From Arthrobacter sp. Leaf137 (GTDB lineage: Bacteria > Actinomycetota > Actinomycetes > Actinomycetales > Micrococcaceae): a DNA stretch of 64,000 bases. Positions within the stretch are counted from its first letter, which is position 1, and each line of letters begins with the position of its first letter. A model generated the notes under the pieces. It made no database searches. It was not told where the DNA came from and worked only from the letters and a program-made list of their open reading frames with translations. Shown one piece after another: positions 36,611 through 45,414 of this stretch. The stretch is from contig NZ_LMOI01000001.1 of assembly GCF_001423525.1 (NCBI RefSeq), positions 186,001 through 250,000 on the forward strand. The letters run 5' to 3'. A program made the position numbers and the translations under genes.

Positions 36611-36724
36611 CTACTTCTGGCCCTTGAAGAGGCGGTAGACCACAAAGCCGGCGAACCAGGCCATGGACAGGCTCGCAATGCCGAGCAGGACAAGGAAGAA
36701 AATTTCAAAAGCAAGTACGGACAT
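36611..36724 (-). CDS. 37-residue single-helix membrane peptide
   Basis: An ATG-to-TAG frame encodes a 37-residue product starting MSVLAFEIFFLVLLGIAS and ending VVYRLFKGQK: one membrane helix with a short basic tail. AGGATGG stands about 5 nt upstream of the ATG. It is close to the nitrobindin-like gene (39 bp) and to the membrane protein gene upstream (17 bp), all on the same strand. The hydrophobic pattern, ribosome site and tight spacing support a real small gene; no function is known. Confidence 0.7.
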   Translation of the reverse strand: MSVLAFEIFFLVLLGIASLSMAWFAGFVVYRLFKGQK

Positions 36725-36741
36725 GATGCCATCCTAACCCG

Positions 36742-37509
36742 TCAGAAGATGAGTAGTTTGTCTATGAAGTAGGCGAGCGAGCCGACGGCCGAGACCGGCG
36801 CAAGGCCCATGCCAAGGGCCGCCGCAAGGTTCAGCGGCGCACCGCGCAGGGTGACCAGGCGCCGGAAGCTGGCAAGGACTGCTCCCACCACCACACCGAA
36901 GATGGCAGCCGGCAGGACGGCGATGTCTGAGAGCACCAGCCCGGCAAGCGGGCCCGCGAGACCGGCAAGGACGATGCACAGCGGGGCGATGACGTTATCG
37001 GGCCAGCGGATCAGCCCGGCAAGCAGGGCCACTGCCGCGCTGATGGCGGCCACCAGCAGCATCTCGCGGACGCCATTAAACCGGGCGCCGGCAACCCATC
37101 CCGCACCCAGGCAGGAAAGCAGGACGCCCACGCAGCAGCCCAGAGTGGACTCCAGCCGCTGCGCCTGTCCCGTACCGCGGATGAGCTGCACTACGAAGAC
37201 GGCCATCATGCCCATCGCCACGAAACCGGGGGTCCAGTCCAGGTAGCCCGGAGCAGGCGCCCACAAGGCGGCCAGGGCAGACCCGGCGCCGGGCAGGGCA
37301 ATGACCGCTGCGAGGGTCTTCTTGGCCGGAATCCGGAGGAAGTGCGGCCAGCCGATACCCACCGCGAAGGCAACTACTACGGCAACGGCGGCCAGGGCTT
37401 CACGGGAGACGTAAACCCCGGCGATGATGGCGGCCAGGCCGGCGATGCCGACTACACCGATGGCCCAGGAACCAAGAGAGCGGGCAGGCGCCTGCAGGTC
37501 AGCCGTCAT
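36742..37509 (-). CDS. Polytopic membrane protein of unknown function
   Basis: The 255-residue protein is hydrophobic almost throughout, with about eight membrane helices (for example WAIGVVGIAGLAAIIAGVYV and AVAVVVAFAVGIGWPHFL near the N-terminus). Charged loops such as RGTGQAQRLEST are short. I recognise no transport motif. It is divergent from glnR, with 246 bp between the two starts, and is followed by the 37-residue peptide gene. Confidence 0.85.
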   Translation of the reverse strand: MTADLQAPARSLGSWAIGVVGIAGLAAIIAGVYVSREALAAVAVVVAFAVGIGWPHFLRIPAKKTLAAVIALPGAGSALAALWAPAPGYLDWTPGFVAMGMMAVFVVQLIRGTGQAQRLESTLGCCVGVLLSCLGAGWVAGARFNGVREMLLVAAISAAVALLAGLIRWPDNVIAPLCIVLAGLAGPLAGLVLSDIAVLPAAIFGVVVGAVLASFRRLVTLRGAPLNLAAALGMGLAPVSAVGSLAYFIDKLLIF

Positions 37510-37698
37510 ATGGAAACCGGCCTGTGAATCGTTACTGCACTCACTGCGCTGTCATCCCGTCCTGGCATTGGCACTAGGCGTGAAACGCCCCTTCGAAGGG
37601 CATGTCCGCCCCGTTCAATCCTGCCCTATATGAACGGGATATGTCGCAAAACGGACTGTTGGGGTGCTGGAATCTCTGGTTCGGGAGGACCTGCCGGG

Positions 37699-37704
37699 TA
37701 TACT
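37699..37704 (+). promoter_or_regulatory. Candidate -10 of glnR
   Basis: TATACT stands about 50 bp before the glnR ATG. No clear -35 is seen at the right distance, so support is limited. Confidence 0.3.
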
Positions 37705-37755
37705 CAAGCATCAGCTCAGTCGCCCGATGATGCGCGGACAGCCCATGGAGGAACA

Positions 37756-38454
37756 ATGTCGCACATCCTGCTCTTATCGAACAGCACCGGCTCGTCGGTA
37801 GACATCCTGCCTGCCCTGGAACTGCTGAACCACCGCGTACACATCCTCCCCGCAGAGCCAACCGCCCTCCTCGAAACGGACCCTTGCGACATCGTCCTGC
37901 TGGACGCACGCAAAGACCTCGTGGGCGCCCGTTCCCTGACCCAGCTCCTGAAGGCCACCGGCCTCAGCGCACCGCTGGTCCTGATCCTGACTGAAGGCGG
38001 CATGGCCGCTGTTTCATCGGCCTGGGCCGTGGATGACATCGTCCTGGATTCCGCAGGCCCCGCTGAGGTTGAAGCCCGCATCAGGCTCTCGGTGGCCCGT
38101 GCCGTCCCGGAGCAGGACGACGCCCCCAGCGAAATCCGCGCCGCCGGCGTCGTCATCGACGAAGCCAGCTACACCGCCAGGGTCAATGGCGCTCCCCTGA
38201 ACCTGACGTTCAAGGAATTCGAGCTCCTCAAGTACCTGGCCCAGCACCCTGGCCGCGTCTTCACCCGGCAGCAGCTGTTGACCGAGGTATGGGGCTACGA
38301 CTACTACGGCGGCACCCGCACCGTTGACGTCCACGTCCGGCGGCTGCGCGCCAAGCTCGGCGCCGACCACGAGAACCTCATCAGCACCGTGCGGAACGTC
38401 GGCTACCGGCTCACCCTGGTGCGCCAGCAGGAAGACGAACTGACCGAGGCCTGA
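37756..38454 (+). CDS. glnR: Orphan OmpR-type nitrogen regulator GlnR
   Basis: The 232-residue protein matches GlnR of actinomycetes, the global activator/repressor of nitrogen assimilation genes such as glnA and amtB. The atypical receiver ([20 protein letters not shown]; Asp50 in [11 protein letters not shown]) is followed by a winged helix ([33 protein letters not shown]). There is no kinase gene beside it, as usual for GlnR. AGGAGGAACA precedes the ATG; longer frames are not needed. The placement directly before mshD is the same as in mycobacteria and supports the name. Confidence 0.92.
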   Translation: MSHILLLSNSTGSSVDILPALELLNHRVHILPAEPTALLETDPCDIVLLDARKDLVGARSLTQLLKATGLSAPLVLILTEGGMAAVSSAWAVDDIVLDSAGPAEVEARIRLSVARAVPEQDDAPSEIRAAGVVIDEASYTARVNGAPLNLTFKEFELLKYLAQHPGRVFTRQQLLTEVWGYDYYGGTRTVDVHVRRLRAKLGADHENLISTVRNVGYRLTLVRQQEDELTEA

Positions 38455-38473
38455 GCCGCCGGCCCCGATCCCG

Positions 38474-38479
38474 TAGCCT
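38474..38479 (+). promoter_or_regulatory. -10 element of a probable leaderless mshD promoter
   Basis: TAGCCT ends 6 nt before the mshD ATG at 38486, which lacks a ribosome binding site. Confidence 0.5.
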
Positions 38480-38485
38480 AGCTTC

Positions 38486-39457
38486 ATGACTCCAGCGCAC
38501 CCCGAGAAATGGCCCGTCCATGTTGTCCAAGGCGGGGTTGACCGGCAACTCCTGAAGGACTGCCGCGACCTCCTGGTTGCGGCCGAAGAGTCCGACGGCA
38601 ACCCCTCGATCTCCGAGCAGACGCTGGTGACCATGCGCTCCGGCGATTCTGCAGACCACTCGCTGCTGACCCTGGCGCTGTACGCCCCGGACGAGGACTC
38701 GGATCCGGCAACCGGCCAGGACCTGGCAGGGTTCGCCGTCGTGGTGGAGGAACCGGACCACAGCGGCGTGCTGGAAATTGCCGTGCACCCTTCGTACCGG
38801 AACCAGGGCGTGGCCGACCGCCTGGTGCGGGCATTGCAGGACCGGCGGGGGTTCGATGGGCTGAAGGCCTGGTCCCACGGCAACCACGAGGCCGCCGCCG
38901 ACCTCGCCGCACGGTACGGCTACGCTCCGGTGCGGGAGTTGTGGAAGATGCGGATGACGACGGCGGAGGCGGACCTTCCCGAGGCAGTCCTTCCGGATGG
39001 CGTGTCGCTGCGTCCCTTCAGACCGGGCCAGGACGAGGACGCTTGGCTTGCCGTCAACCGGGCGGCCTTCTCGCACCACCCGGAACAGGGCAGCCTCACC
39101 CGGGCGGACCTGGCGGCACGGATGGAGGAAGACTGGTTCGACCCCGCCGGGTTCCTCCTCGCGGTGGACACCGCCGGCCGCGTTGTGGGCTTCCACTGGA
39201 CGAAGGTCCATCCCCGCCATGGCTCGCACCCCGCCATCGGCGAAGTCTACGTAGTGGGCGTGGCGCCCGAAGCGCAAGGCTCCGGACTGGGCAAGGCCCT
39301 GACGCTCGCCGGCATAAAGTACCTGCAGGACCTCGGCCTGCACGCCGTCATGCTGTACACCGACGCGGACAACACACCCGCCGTCTCGCTGTACCGCAGG
39401 CTGGGCTTCACCCGTTGGGACATGGACGTCATGTACGGGCCGGTGAAGGAAGGTTAG
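38486..39457 (+). CDS. mshD: Mycothiol synthase
   Basis: The 323-residue protein has two GNAT domains and is MshD, which acetylates the cysteine of Cys-GlcN-Ins with acetyl-CoA in the last step of mycothiol synthesis. The C-terminal domain shows the acetyl-CoA motif VVGVAPEAQGSGLGKALTL and the ending LYTDADNTPAVSLYRRLGF, typical of the family. The N-terminal domain has IAVHPSYRNQGVADRLV. Presence of this gene marks an actinobacterium. It follows glnR by 31 bp; its start appears leaderless, so it may also be transcribed separately. Confidence 0.95.
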   Translation: MTPAHPEKWPVHVVQGGVDRQLLKDCRDLLVAAEESDGNPSISEQTLVTMRSGDSADHSLLTLALYAPDEDSDPATGQDLAGFAVVVEEPDHSGVLEIAVHPSYRNQGVADRLVRALQDRRGFDGLKAWSHGNHEAAADLAARYGYAPVRELWKMRMTTAEADLPEAVLPDGVSLRPFRPGQDEDAWLAVNRAAFSHHPEQGSLTRADLAARMEEDWFDPAGFLLAVDTAGRVVGFHWTKVHPRHGSHPAIGEVYVVGVAPEAQGSGLGKALTLAGIKYLQDLGLHAVMLYTDADNTPAVSLYRRLGFTRWDMDVMYGPVKEG

Positions 39458-39587
39458 TCCAATCGGCTGATCCACCCGGCGGGGGTGCGGAAATCAGGGG
39501 CTCTACCGCGGTGAATGCTTGTAAGGTTGAAACAGAACCGCGCAGGCCGGAAGCGCCAGCATCAAGCGCCAGGCAAAAGGAGATCCC

Positions 39588-41837
39588 ATGAACCCGGAAC
39601 CGTCCGGAACAGCCACGTCCCAGGATGCTGCAATTCCGGTCCGTGCCCGCTTCGGCTCCTCCGAGGTCCCGGCCTCCCGAGCCACGCAGGACCGCATCGA
39701 CATCCCTGAGTTCGCACCGAACCTCGAGCCGGAGGGGGACATCAGCCCGGACCGTTTCCTGGACCGCGAGCTCAGCTGGCTCAGCTTCAACTCCCGGGTG
39801 CTGGAACTGGCTGAGGACCCCACCCTGCACCTGCTGGAACGGGTCAACTTCCTCTCCATCTTCGCCTCCAACCTCGATGAGTTCTTCATGGTCCGGGTGG
39901 CAGGCCTGAAACGCCGGATCGCCACCGGACTGGCTGTCCCCTCCCCGGCCGGCCTCAGCCCGGTGGAAGTGCTGGAACAGATCAGCGCCGAAGCCCACCG
40001 GCTGCAGCAGCGGCACGCCCAGGTTTACGCCGAGCAGATCCGGCCGGCCCTGGCGTACGAGCACATCCACCTCATGCACTGGGACGAACTCGACGACGCC
40101 GCCCAGCAGCAGCTGAGCGTCATGTTCGCCGAAAAGGTGTTCCCCATCCTCACGCCCCTCGCGGTGGACCCGGCGCACCCCTTCCCCTACATCTCCGGAC
40201 TGTCCCTCAACCTGGCCGTGGTGGTCAGGAACCCGGTGAGCGACAAGGAACTGTTCGCCCGCGTCAAGGTGCCTGACCAGCTTCCGCGCCTGATCTCCAT
40301 CGACGGCCCGCGTGCAGGCGCCGTGGCCGGACGGGTGGCACGGTTCATCGCCCTCGAAGACGTCATCGCCGTCCACTTGGACAAGCTCTTCCCCGGCATG
40401 GAAGTCCTGGAGCACCACACCTTCCGTGTCACCCGCAACGAGGACGTGGAGGTTGAGGAGGACGACGCCGAGAACCTCCTCCAGGCCCTCGAGAAGGAAC
40501 TGCTGCGACGCCGGTTCGGCCCGCCGGTCCGGCTGGAAGTCACGAACGACATCAACCCCAACATCCGGGCGCTGCTGATCCGCGAACTCGGCGTGGAGGA
40601 GTCCGAGGTCTACTCGGTACCCGCTCCGCTGGACCTCCGCGGCCTCGCCGTCATTGGCGGCATCGACCGCGCCGACCTGCATTACCCCAAGCACGTTCCG
40701 CACACCTCCCGGTACCTGAACGAATCCGAAACATCCAAGGCGGCCAACGTGTTCGCGGCCATGCGCCGCCGCGACATCCTCCTCCACCACCCTTACGATT
40801 CCTTCTCCACCTCCGTGCAGGCCTTCCTCGAGCAGGCCGCAGCGGATCCCAAGGTCCAGGCCATCAAGCAGACCCTGTACCGCACGTCAGGTGACTCCCC
40901 CATCGTCGATGCGCTTATCGACGCCGCGGAGGCCGGCAAACAGGTCCTGGCCCTGGTGGAAATCAAGGCCCGGTTCGATGAGCAGGCCAACATCTCCTGG
41001 GCCCGCAAGCTGGAACAGGCCGGCGTCCACGTGGTGTACGGCATCGTGGGCCTGAAAACGCACTGCAAGCTGTCCCTGGTGGTCCGCCAGGAAGTGGATG
41101 GCCTGCGCCGCTACTGCCACATCGGCACCGGCAACTACCACCCCCGCACCGCGCGGTACTACGAGGACCTCGGCCTCCTGACGTCCAACGAGCAGGTGGG
41201 CCAGGACCTGTCCAAGCTGTTCAACCAACTGTCCGGGTATGCTCCCAAGTCCACTTTCAAGCGGCTGCTGGTGGCGCCCCGTTCCGTACGCTCCGGGCTG
41301 ATCGACAGGATCGAAACCGAGATCCGCAACGCCCGGGCCGGCAAGCCGGGCCGGGTGCAGATCAAGGTCAACTCGATGGTCGACGAAGCCATTATCGATT
41401 CCCTTTACCGCGCGTCCCAGGCCGGTGTGAAGGTGGACGTGGTGGTTCGCGGCATCTGCTCGCTGCGCCCCGGCGTTCCGGGCCTGAGTGAGAACATCAC
41501 CGTCCGGTCCATCCTGGGCCGGTTCCTGGAGCACTCCCGCGTGTTTGCCTTCGCCAACGGCGGGGACCCTGTGGTCTATATCGGCTCGGCCGACATGATG
41601 CACCGCAACCTCGACCGCCGGGTGGAGGCCCTGGTGCAGCTTGCCAGCGCCGATGACATCGCCTACGTCCTCGACCTGCTGCAGCGCTACCTGGCACCGG
41701 AAACCTCCAGCTGGCATCTGGACAATGACGGCCACTGGAACCGCCACCACCTCGGGGAGGACGGCAAGCCGCTTGAGGACGTCCAGTCCTGGCTGCTCGC
41801 CTCGCGCCCCCGGCAGCGCAGCCTGAGCCGGCGATAG
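39588..41837 (+). CDS. ppk1: Polyphosphate kinase 1
   Basis: The 749-residue enzyme reversibly transfers the gamma phosphate of ATP to polyphosphate. The N-terminal domain has [19 protein letters not shown] and [20 protein letters not shown]. The phospholipase D-like catalytic half contains [10 protein letters not shown], whose histidine is the predicted phosphorylation site, and [18 protein letters not shown]. The ATG is preceded by AAAAGGAG. The NUDIX/phosphatase gene begins 10 bp after its stop, the same pairing as in mycobacteria, which suggests a link between polyphosphate and nucleotide pools. Confidence 0.96.
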   Translation: MNPEPSGTATSQDAAIPVRARFGSSEVPASRATQDRIDIPEFAPNLEPEGDISPDRFLDRELSWLSFNSRVLELAEDPTLHLLERVNFLSIFASNLDEFFMVRVAGLKRRIATGLAVPSPAGLSPVEVLEQISAEAHRLQQRHAQVYAEQIRPALAYEHIHLMHWDELDDAAQQQLSVMFAEKVFPILTPLAVDPAHPFPYISGLSLNLAVVVRNPVSDKELFARVKVPDQLPRLISIDGPRAGAVAGRVARFIALEDVIAVHLDKLFPGMEVLEHHTFRVTRNEDVEVEEDDAENLLQALEKELLRRRFGPPVRLEVTNDINPNIRALLIRELGVEESEVYSVPAPLDLRGLAVIGGIDRADLHYPKHVPHTSRYLNESETSKAANVFAAMRRRDILLHHPYDSFSTSVQAFLEQAAADPKVQAIKQTLYRTSGDSPIVDALIDAAEAGKQVLALVEIKARFDEQANISWARKLEQAGVHVVYGIVGLKTHCKLSLVVRQEVDGLRRYCHIGTGNYHPRTARYYEDLGLLTSNEQVGQDLSKLFNQLSGYAPKSTFKRLLVAPRSVRSGLIDRIETEIRNARAGKPGRVQIKVNSMVDEAIIDSLYRASQAGVKVDVVVRGICSLRPGVPGLSENITVRSILGRFLEHSRVFAFANGGDPVVYIGSADMMHRNLDRRVEALVQLASADDIAYVLDLLQRYLAPETSSWHLDNDGHWNRHHLGEDGKPLEDVQSWLLASRPRQRSLSRR

Positions 41838-41847
41838 GGCCCCGGCT

Positions 41848-42816
41848 TTGTCGAGCGATGCACTCATAGAAGACCAGACAGACCATCCCGGGGAACCAGT
41901 AGCGGTCACCGCTGCCGGAGCAATCCCCTGGCGGGCCACCCGGGAAGGCCTTGAAGTCCTCCTGATCCACCGCCCACGCTATGACGACTGGTCCTGGCCA
42001 AAAGGCAAGATCGACGACGGCGAGACGGTACCGGAGTGCGCGGTCCGGGAGGTGCGGGAGGAGATTGGGCTTGATGCCCCGCTGGGCATTCCCCTGCCGC
42101 CCATCCACTACCACGTGGCCTCGGGATTGAAAGTGGTCTACTACTGGGCCGTGAAGGTCAACGGCGCACGCCTCGTGCCGGATGGTAAGGAGGTGGACTC
42201 CGTCATGTGGTGCAGCCCGGACAAGGCGGCCGCGCTGCTCTCCAATCCTTCGGATACCGTGCCGCTGCAGCACCTGCGGGAGGCACATGCCCGCGGCGGG
42301 CTGGACACCTGGCCGCTGTTGGTTGTCCGCCACGCGAAAGCAAAACCCCGTTCGTCCTGGACCAAGGCCGAAGGTGAGCGGCCGCTGGCCGCCACGGGTA
42401 TCCGGCAGGCGCAGGCCGTCGGCAGGTTGCTGCAGGCCTGGAAGCCGCCGCGGGTGGTCACCAGCCCCTGGCTGCGCTGCGTAGCCACCGTGGCTCCCTA
42501 CGCGAAGGCCAGCGGTGCGAAGGTCAAGATGGCGGAGGCACTGACGGAACACCGGCATGAGCGCAGCCCCAAAAAGACGGCCGGCATTATCGAGTCGCTT
42601 TTCGACAAGCAGCGTCCCGTGGCAGTCTGCACGCACCGTCCGGCCCTGCCCACGGTCCTCGCCCAGCTGGCCAAGCACATGCCGGCGAGGCTGGGCAGCC
42701 TGCTCCCGTCCGCGGACCCGTACTTGTCCCCCGGAGAGCTGGTGGTGTGCCACGTAGCCTTCGCCAAGGGGAGCAGCGTTGTAGCGGTGGAGCGGTTCAA
42801 ACCCTTCGACGACTGA
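41848..42816 (+). CDS. NUDIX hydrolase fused to histidine phosphatase (MutT1-like)
   Basis: The 322-residue protein has two domains. Residues about 18-150 form a NUDIX domain with the full box GKIDDGETVPECAV-REVREEIGL (glycine at the start and REVREE active-site run). Residues about 155-320 form a histidine phosphatase domain with LVVRHAKAK (RHG-type motif) and THRPALPTVL. Mycobacterial MutT1 has the same layout and removes 8-oxo-dGTP, as well as diadenosine polyphosphates. The start is TTG at 41848; no ATG or GTG fits better. It lies 10 bp after ppk1. Confidence 0.9.
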   Translation: MSSDALIEDQTDHPGEPVAVTAAGAIPWRATREGLEVLLIHRPRYDDWSWPKGKIDDGETVPECAVREVREEIGLDAPLGIPLPPIHYHVASGLKVVYYWAVKVNGARLVPDGKEVDSVMWCSPDKAAALLSNPSDTVPLQHLREAHARGGLDTWPLLVVRHAKAKPRSSWTKAEGERPLAATGIRQAQAVGRLLQAWKPPRVVTSPWLRCVATVAPYAKASGAKVKMAEALTEHRHERSPKKTAGIIESLFDKQRPVAVCTHRPALPTVLAQLAKHMPARLGSLLPSADPYLSPGELVVCHVAFAKGSSVVAVERFKPFDD

Positions 42817-42852
42817 CCGTACTGGCTGGCATGCCCGGTTGACCTTGCGCCG

Positions 42853-42878
42853 CTATGTATCAAATACTTGATACATAG
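42853..42878. promoter_or_regulatory. Perfect palindrome, candidate operator of the GntR regulator
   Basis: CTATGTATCAA (42853-42863) and TTGATACATAG (42868-42878) are perfect 11-bp arms around ATAC. It ends 22 bp upstream of the first gene of the operon that encodes a short GntR regulator. AT-rich dimer sites of this kind are typical of YtrA-type GntR autoregulation. Confidence 0.65.
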
Positions 42879-42900
42879 CCGCACGAATTTGGGGGATGAT

Positions 42901-44520
42901 GTGCCAGGCCTCGACGCCTTAGCGTTCAATGCAATGCAGCCGACGGTGATCCTGTTTCCGTTCCTGCTGGCCGCAGGTGTCTACCTGCTGCTCCGGTGGG
43001 TCATCTGGCAACCGGGCAATCCCGGATCAGCCGGCACCGCGGCCAAGCACGCCCTCTGGATCGGGGTCATCGGCTGGCTGGTGAGCTCGCTCCAGCCGGC
43101 GGCGAAGGCGGGACTCATCCCTGTCTCCGGCCTGCACCAGGCGCCGTCCGGCGTCGACCTCCTCCCCGTCCTGGCGTGGCCCGTCCTGGGCTGCCTTGCG
43201 GTGCACGCCATCGGCCAGCTCAGCTATCCCGGTCCACGGCTTCCCCGCCGGCGGGCGAGCCTCGACGTTCGGCGGATACGCGACTTCCTCCCCCGGAAAC
43301 TCGCCTGGACCGTGCTGGCCGTCTTCGTCACGGCAGCCGGGCAGATCGCGTGGACGGCGAGCCTGCCGGGCTTTGATCCCGTTCCCTACGCCCCGCAGCC
43401 CGAACCGTCCGGCGGCAGCACATACTATGGCGGCGACGGCCGGGTACCCGGCATGGACCTCGCTGCCCCTCTGGGTGGAGCACTGGCGGTCCTCGCGGCC
43501 GGAACCTTCGCCGTGCTGGCACTGATCGCCCGCCGGCGGCGGCTGGAATCGCTCACGTCCGGGGACAACGGCCTGCTGCGGACCATCGCCATGAACCGGC
43601 TGCTCCGTACCGTGGCCACGGTAGCCTCCGGCCTGGCCGCAATCGCCGGCAACCACACTGCCCTGCCGAACCCCGCCGAAAGCACCGGAACGTGGGCCAG
43701 CCCGGCCGCAGTCCTGAACCTCGTGGTCCTGCTGGCCATGTGGTGGTGGGCGCCGCCCAAACTGTCCCATGGACTGACGGAACGCCGGGCCCGCCGGATC
43801 CTTGATCCGCAACCGGCCACGAAGCTGGCGGTTTCGATCGGGCCGGCCATGGGCTTGGCCGCTCTGCTTCCGCTGGTGGCAGCGGCGGTGATGCCTGGCG
43901 TCCTCACCGGCCAGCCGGCGCTGTTCGTAGCACTGGCGGCCATCGCTGTCCTGGCGGTAGTGGCAGGCGGCGAGGTCCTCCTGCACCGCAACCACGGCAC
44001 GGACGGCGAGCCCCGGCACTGGCCCCGCCAGGTGGTCTCCCCCGCACTTATCGCCACGGTCGTTACGGCCATGGCCATCCTGCTCAGCGTCCTGGTCCTC
44101 ATCGCCGTGCGGCAGGCGGAAACTGGCGTACCGCCGTCGTGGCCGGCAACTGCCTGGACCACCGTTGCTGCAATCGGAACCGCCGCCGTGCCCGTGGCCG
44201 TGGCACGGCGCCGCCGCAGCATCCCCGGGGCGGTTCCCGGACTCGACGCCGCCCTTCGTGCCATCACGCTGCACAGGGTAGCCCGCACCCTGGCTGCCCT
44301 CTTCGCCGCCCAGGCCGGGGCGCTGCTCATGAGCGCAGCACCGGGGCTGCAGCGCTTTTCCCCGCCGGGCGCCGACGCCACTTCAGTCCTGTGGCAGATA
44401 GCACCGGGAGCAGGAGTGATCCTGGCCGCTGCCGGCGTGGTCATTGCGGTGATCCCGGTCCGCGGAATCACCGCCAAACCTGCCGCCAAAGCAGCGCCCG
44501 CACCCGAAACGGTGCCGTGA
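42901..44520 (+). CDS. Polytopic membrane protein of a GntR-controlled operon
   Basis: The 539-residue protein has about a dozen hydrophobic segments in two similar halves, with a proline/glycine/serine-rich extracellular loop between (EPSGGSTYYGGDGRVPGMD). I find no ABC ATPase or transporter motif and assign no function. The GTG at 42901 has GGGGGAT directly upstream; a TTG at 42868 would start inside the palindrome and is rejected, and an ATG at 42934 is an alternative. Its stop overlaps the start of the GntR gene by four bases (GTGA). Confidence 0.8.
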   Translation: MPGLDALAFNAMQPTVILFPFLLAAGVYLLLRWVIWQPGNPGSAGTAAKHALWIGVIGWLVSSLQPAAKAGLIPVSGLHQAPSGVDLLPVLAWPVLGCLAVHAIGQLSYPGPRLPRRRASLDVRRIRDFLPRKLAWTVLAVFVTAAGQIAWTASLPGFDPVPYAPQPEPSGGSTYYGGDGRVPGMDLAAPLGGALAVLAAGTFAVLALIARRRRLESLTSGDNGLLRTIAMNRLLRTVATVASGLAAIAGNHTALPNPAESTGTWASPAAVLNLVVLLAMWWWAPPKLSHGLTERRARRILDPQPATKLAVSIGPAMGLAALLPLVAAAVMPGVLTGQPALFVALAAIAVLAVVAGGEVLLHRNHGTDGEPRHWPRQVVSPALIATVVTAMAILLSVLVLIAVRQAETGVPPSWPATAWTTVAAIGTAAVPVAVARRRRSIPGAVPGLDAALRAITLHRVARTLAALFAAQAGALLMSAAPGLQRFSPPGADATSVLWQIAPGAGVILAAAGVVIAVIPVRGITAKPAAKAAPAPETVP

Positions 44521-44921
44521 GCGCCGGAATCACCGTGGACCTGCGGTCCGCCACCCCGCCCTATGAGCAAATCCGGTCACAGATCAGCTCCCTGGTTGCC
44601 GTAGGCGCATTGCCGCCTGAGAGCAGGCTGCCCACCGTCCGCAGCCTGGCCGCGGATTTAGGCATTGCTGCCGGCACTGTGGCCAGGGCATACAAGGAGT
44701 TGGAGGCGGCCGGGGTTGTTGAATCACGACGCCGGGGCGGCACCTTCATCGCCTCCGTTCCGGGCGGTGCCGGGCACGGCAGTCCGGGTGCCATACCGTC
44801 CGAGGTGACCGCCGCCGTCGAACGCTATGTGGAGGCCGGCCGGAAGGCAGGACTCAGCGACGGGCTGCTGCTGGACCTGGTCCGCGCAAGGCTCGGAACG
44901 GAGCGGACCGATGAACACTGA
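44517..44921 (+). CDS. Short GntR-family (YtrA-type) regulator
   Basis: The 134-residue protein has the winged-helix domain (PPYEQIRSQISSLVAVGALP, then LAADLGIAAGTVARAYKELE and GVVESRRRGGTF) and only a short helical C-terminus, the layout of YtrA-type regulators, which respond to cell-wall antibiotics in several firmicutes. It starts with GTG overlapping the preceding stop by four bases, and its end overlaps the DUF1648 gene by 11 bases. The palindrome at 42853-42878 is its probable site. Signal unknown. Confidence 0.92.
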   Translation: MSAGITVDLRSATPPYEQIRSQISSLVAVGALPPESRLPTVRSLAADLGIAAGTVARAYKELEAAGVVESRRRGGTFIASVPGGAGHGSPGAIPSEVTAAVERYVEAGRKAGLSDGLLLDLVRARLGTERTDEH

Positions 44922-45405
44922 TCCGCGCCCGGCGCCTGAGCGGACCTGGTTTGTGCCGTCCCTACTGCTCCTGGCGGCCGCTGCGGTCCTCGGGGCCTAC
45001 CTGTACCCGGGGATGCCGGATCCTGTCCCCGTCCATTGGGACGGGGCGGGCATCCCGGACAGGTTCGCCGGCAAGTCAGTTCTTGCCGTCTTTTCGCCGC
45101 TGCTGATCGGTACCGGCGTGGTGGCGTTCCTGTGGCTGCTGTACCGGTTCCTTCCCGCCATGGCAGCCAAAGGAGCGCAGGACGCGGCCCGGGCGGCTCT
45201 TGAGGCCAGGGCGGGAAAGGACGTTCTGGCTAAGCTGGCGCCGGCCTTGGCCGTTCTTTTCTGTTGGCTGTGCACCACGGGCTGGCTCGGACTGGCAAGC
45301 CCCTGGACCATCTGGCCGCCGATGCTCCTCCTGATGGGCTTCACCCTGTGGCTGGTGGTCCGCGCCACCCGCGCGGTCTCCGTCCCGCCGGCTCCGCCCC
45401 GGTAG
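44911..45405 (+). CDS. DUF1648-domain membrane protein
   Basis: The 164-residue protein has a DUF1648 signature right after its first helix (PDPVPVHWDGAGIPDRFAGK), then three or four more helices. DUF1648 forms the N-terminus of SdpI-type immunity proteins and is often encoded beside YtrA-type regulators. Here it is translationally coupled to the GntR gene. A protective or envelope role is an inference. Its TAG stop is also the first half of a TAGACT -10 element for thyA. Confidence 0.87.
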   Translation: MNTDPRPAPERTWFVPSLLLLAAAAVLGAYLYPGMPDPVPVHWDGAGIPDRFAGKSVLAVFSPLLIGTGVVAFLWLLYRFLPAMAAKGAQDAARAALEARAGKDVLAKLAPALAVLFCWLCTTGWLGLASPWTIWPPMLLLMGFTLWLVVRATRAVSVPPAPPR

Positions 45406-45408
45406 ACT
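45403..45408 (+). promoter_or_regulatory. -10 element of a probable leaderless thyA promoter
   Basis: TAGACT ends 6 nt before the thyA GTG at 45415; its first three bases are the stop codon of the preceding gene. Confidence 0.55.
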
Positions 45409-45414
45409 GGGACG

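Noticed and set aside
42868..42900. TTG start of the membrane protein inside the palindrome
   Set aside because: It would place translation in the operator. The GTG at 42901 has a proper ribosome site.
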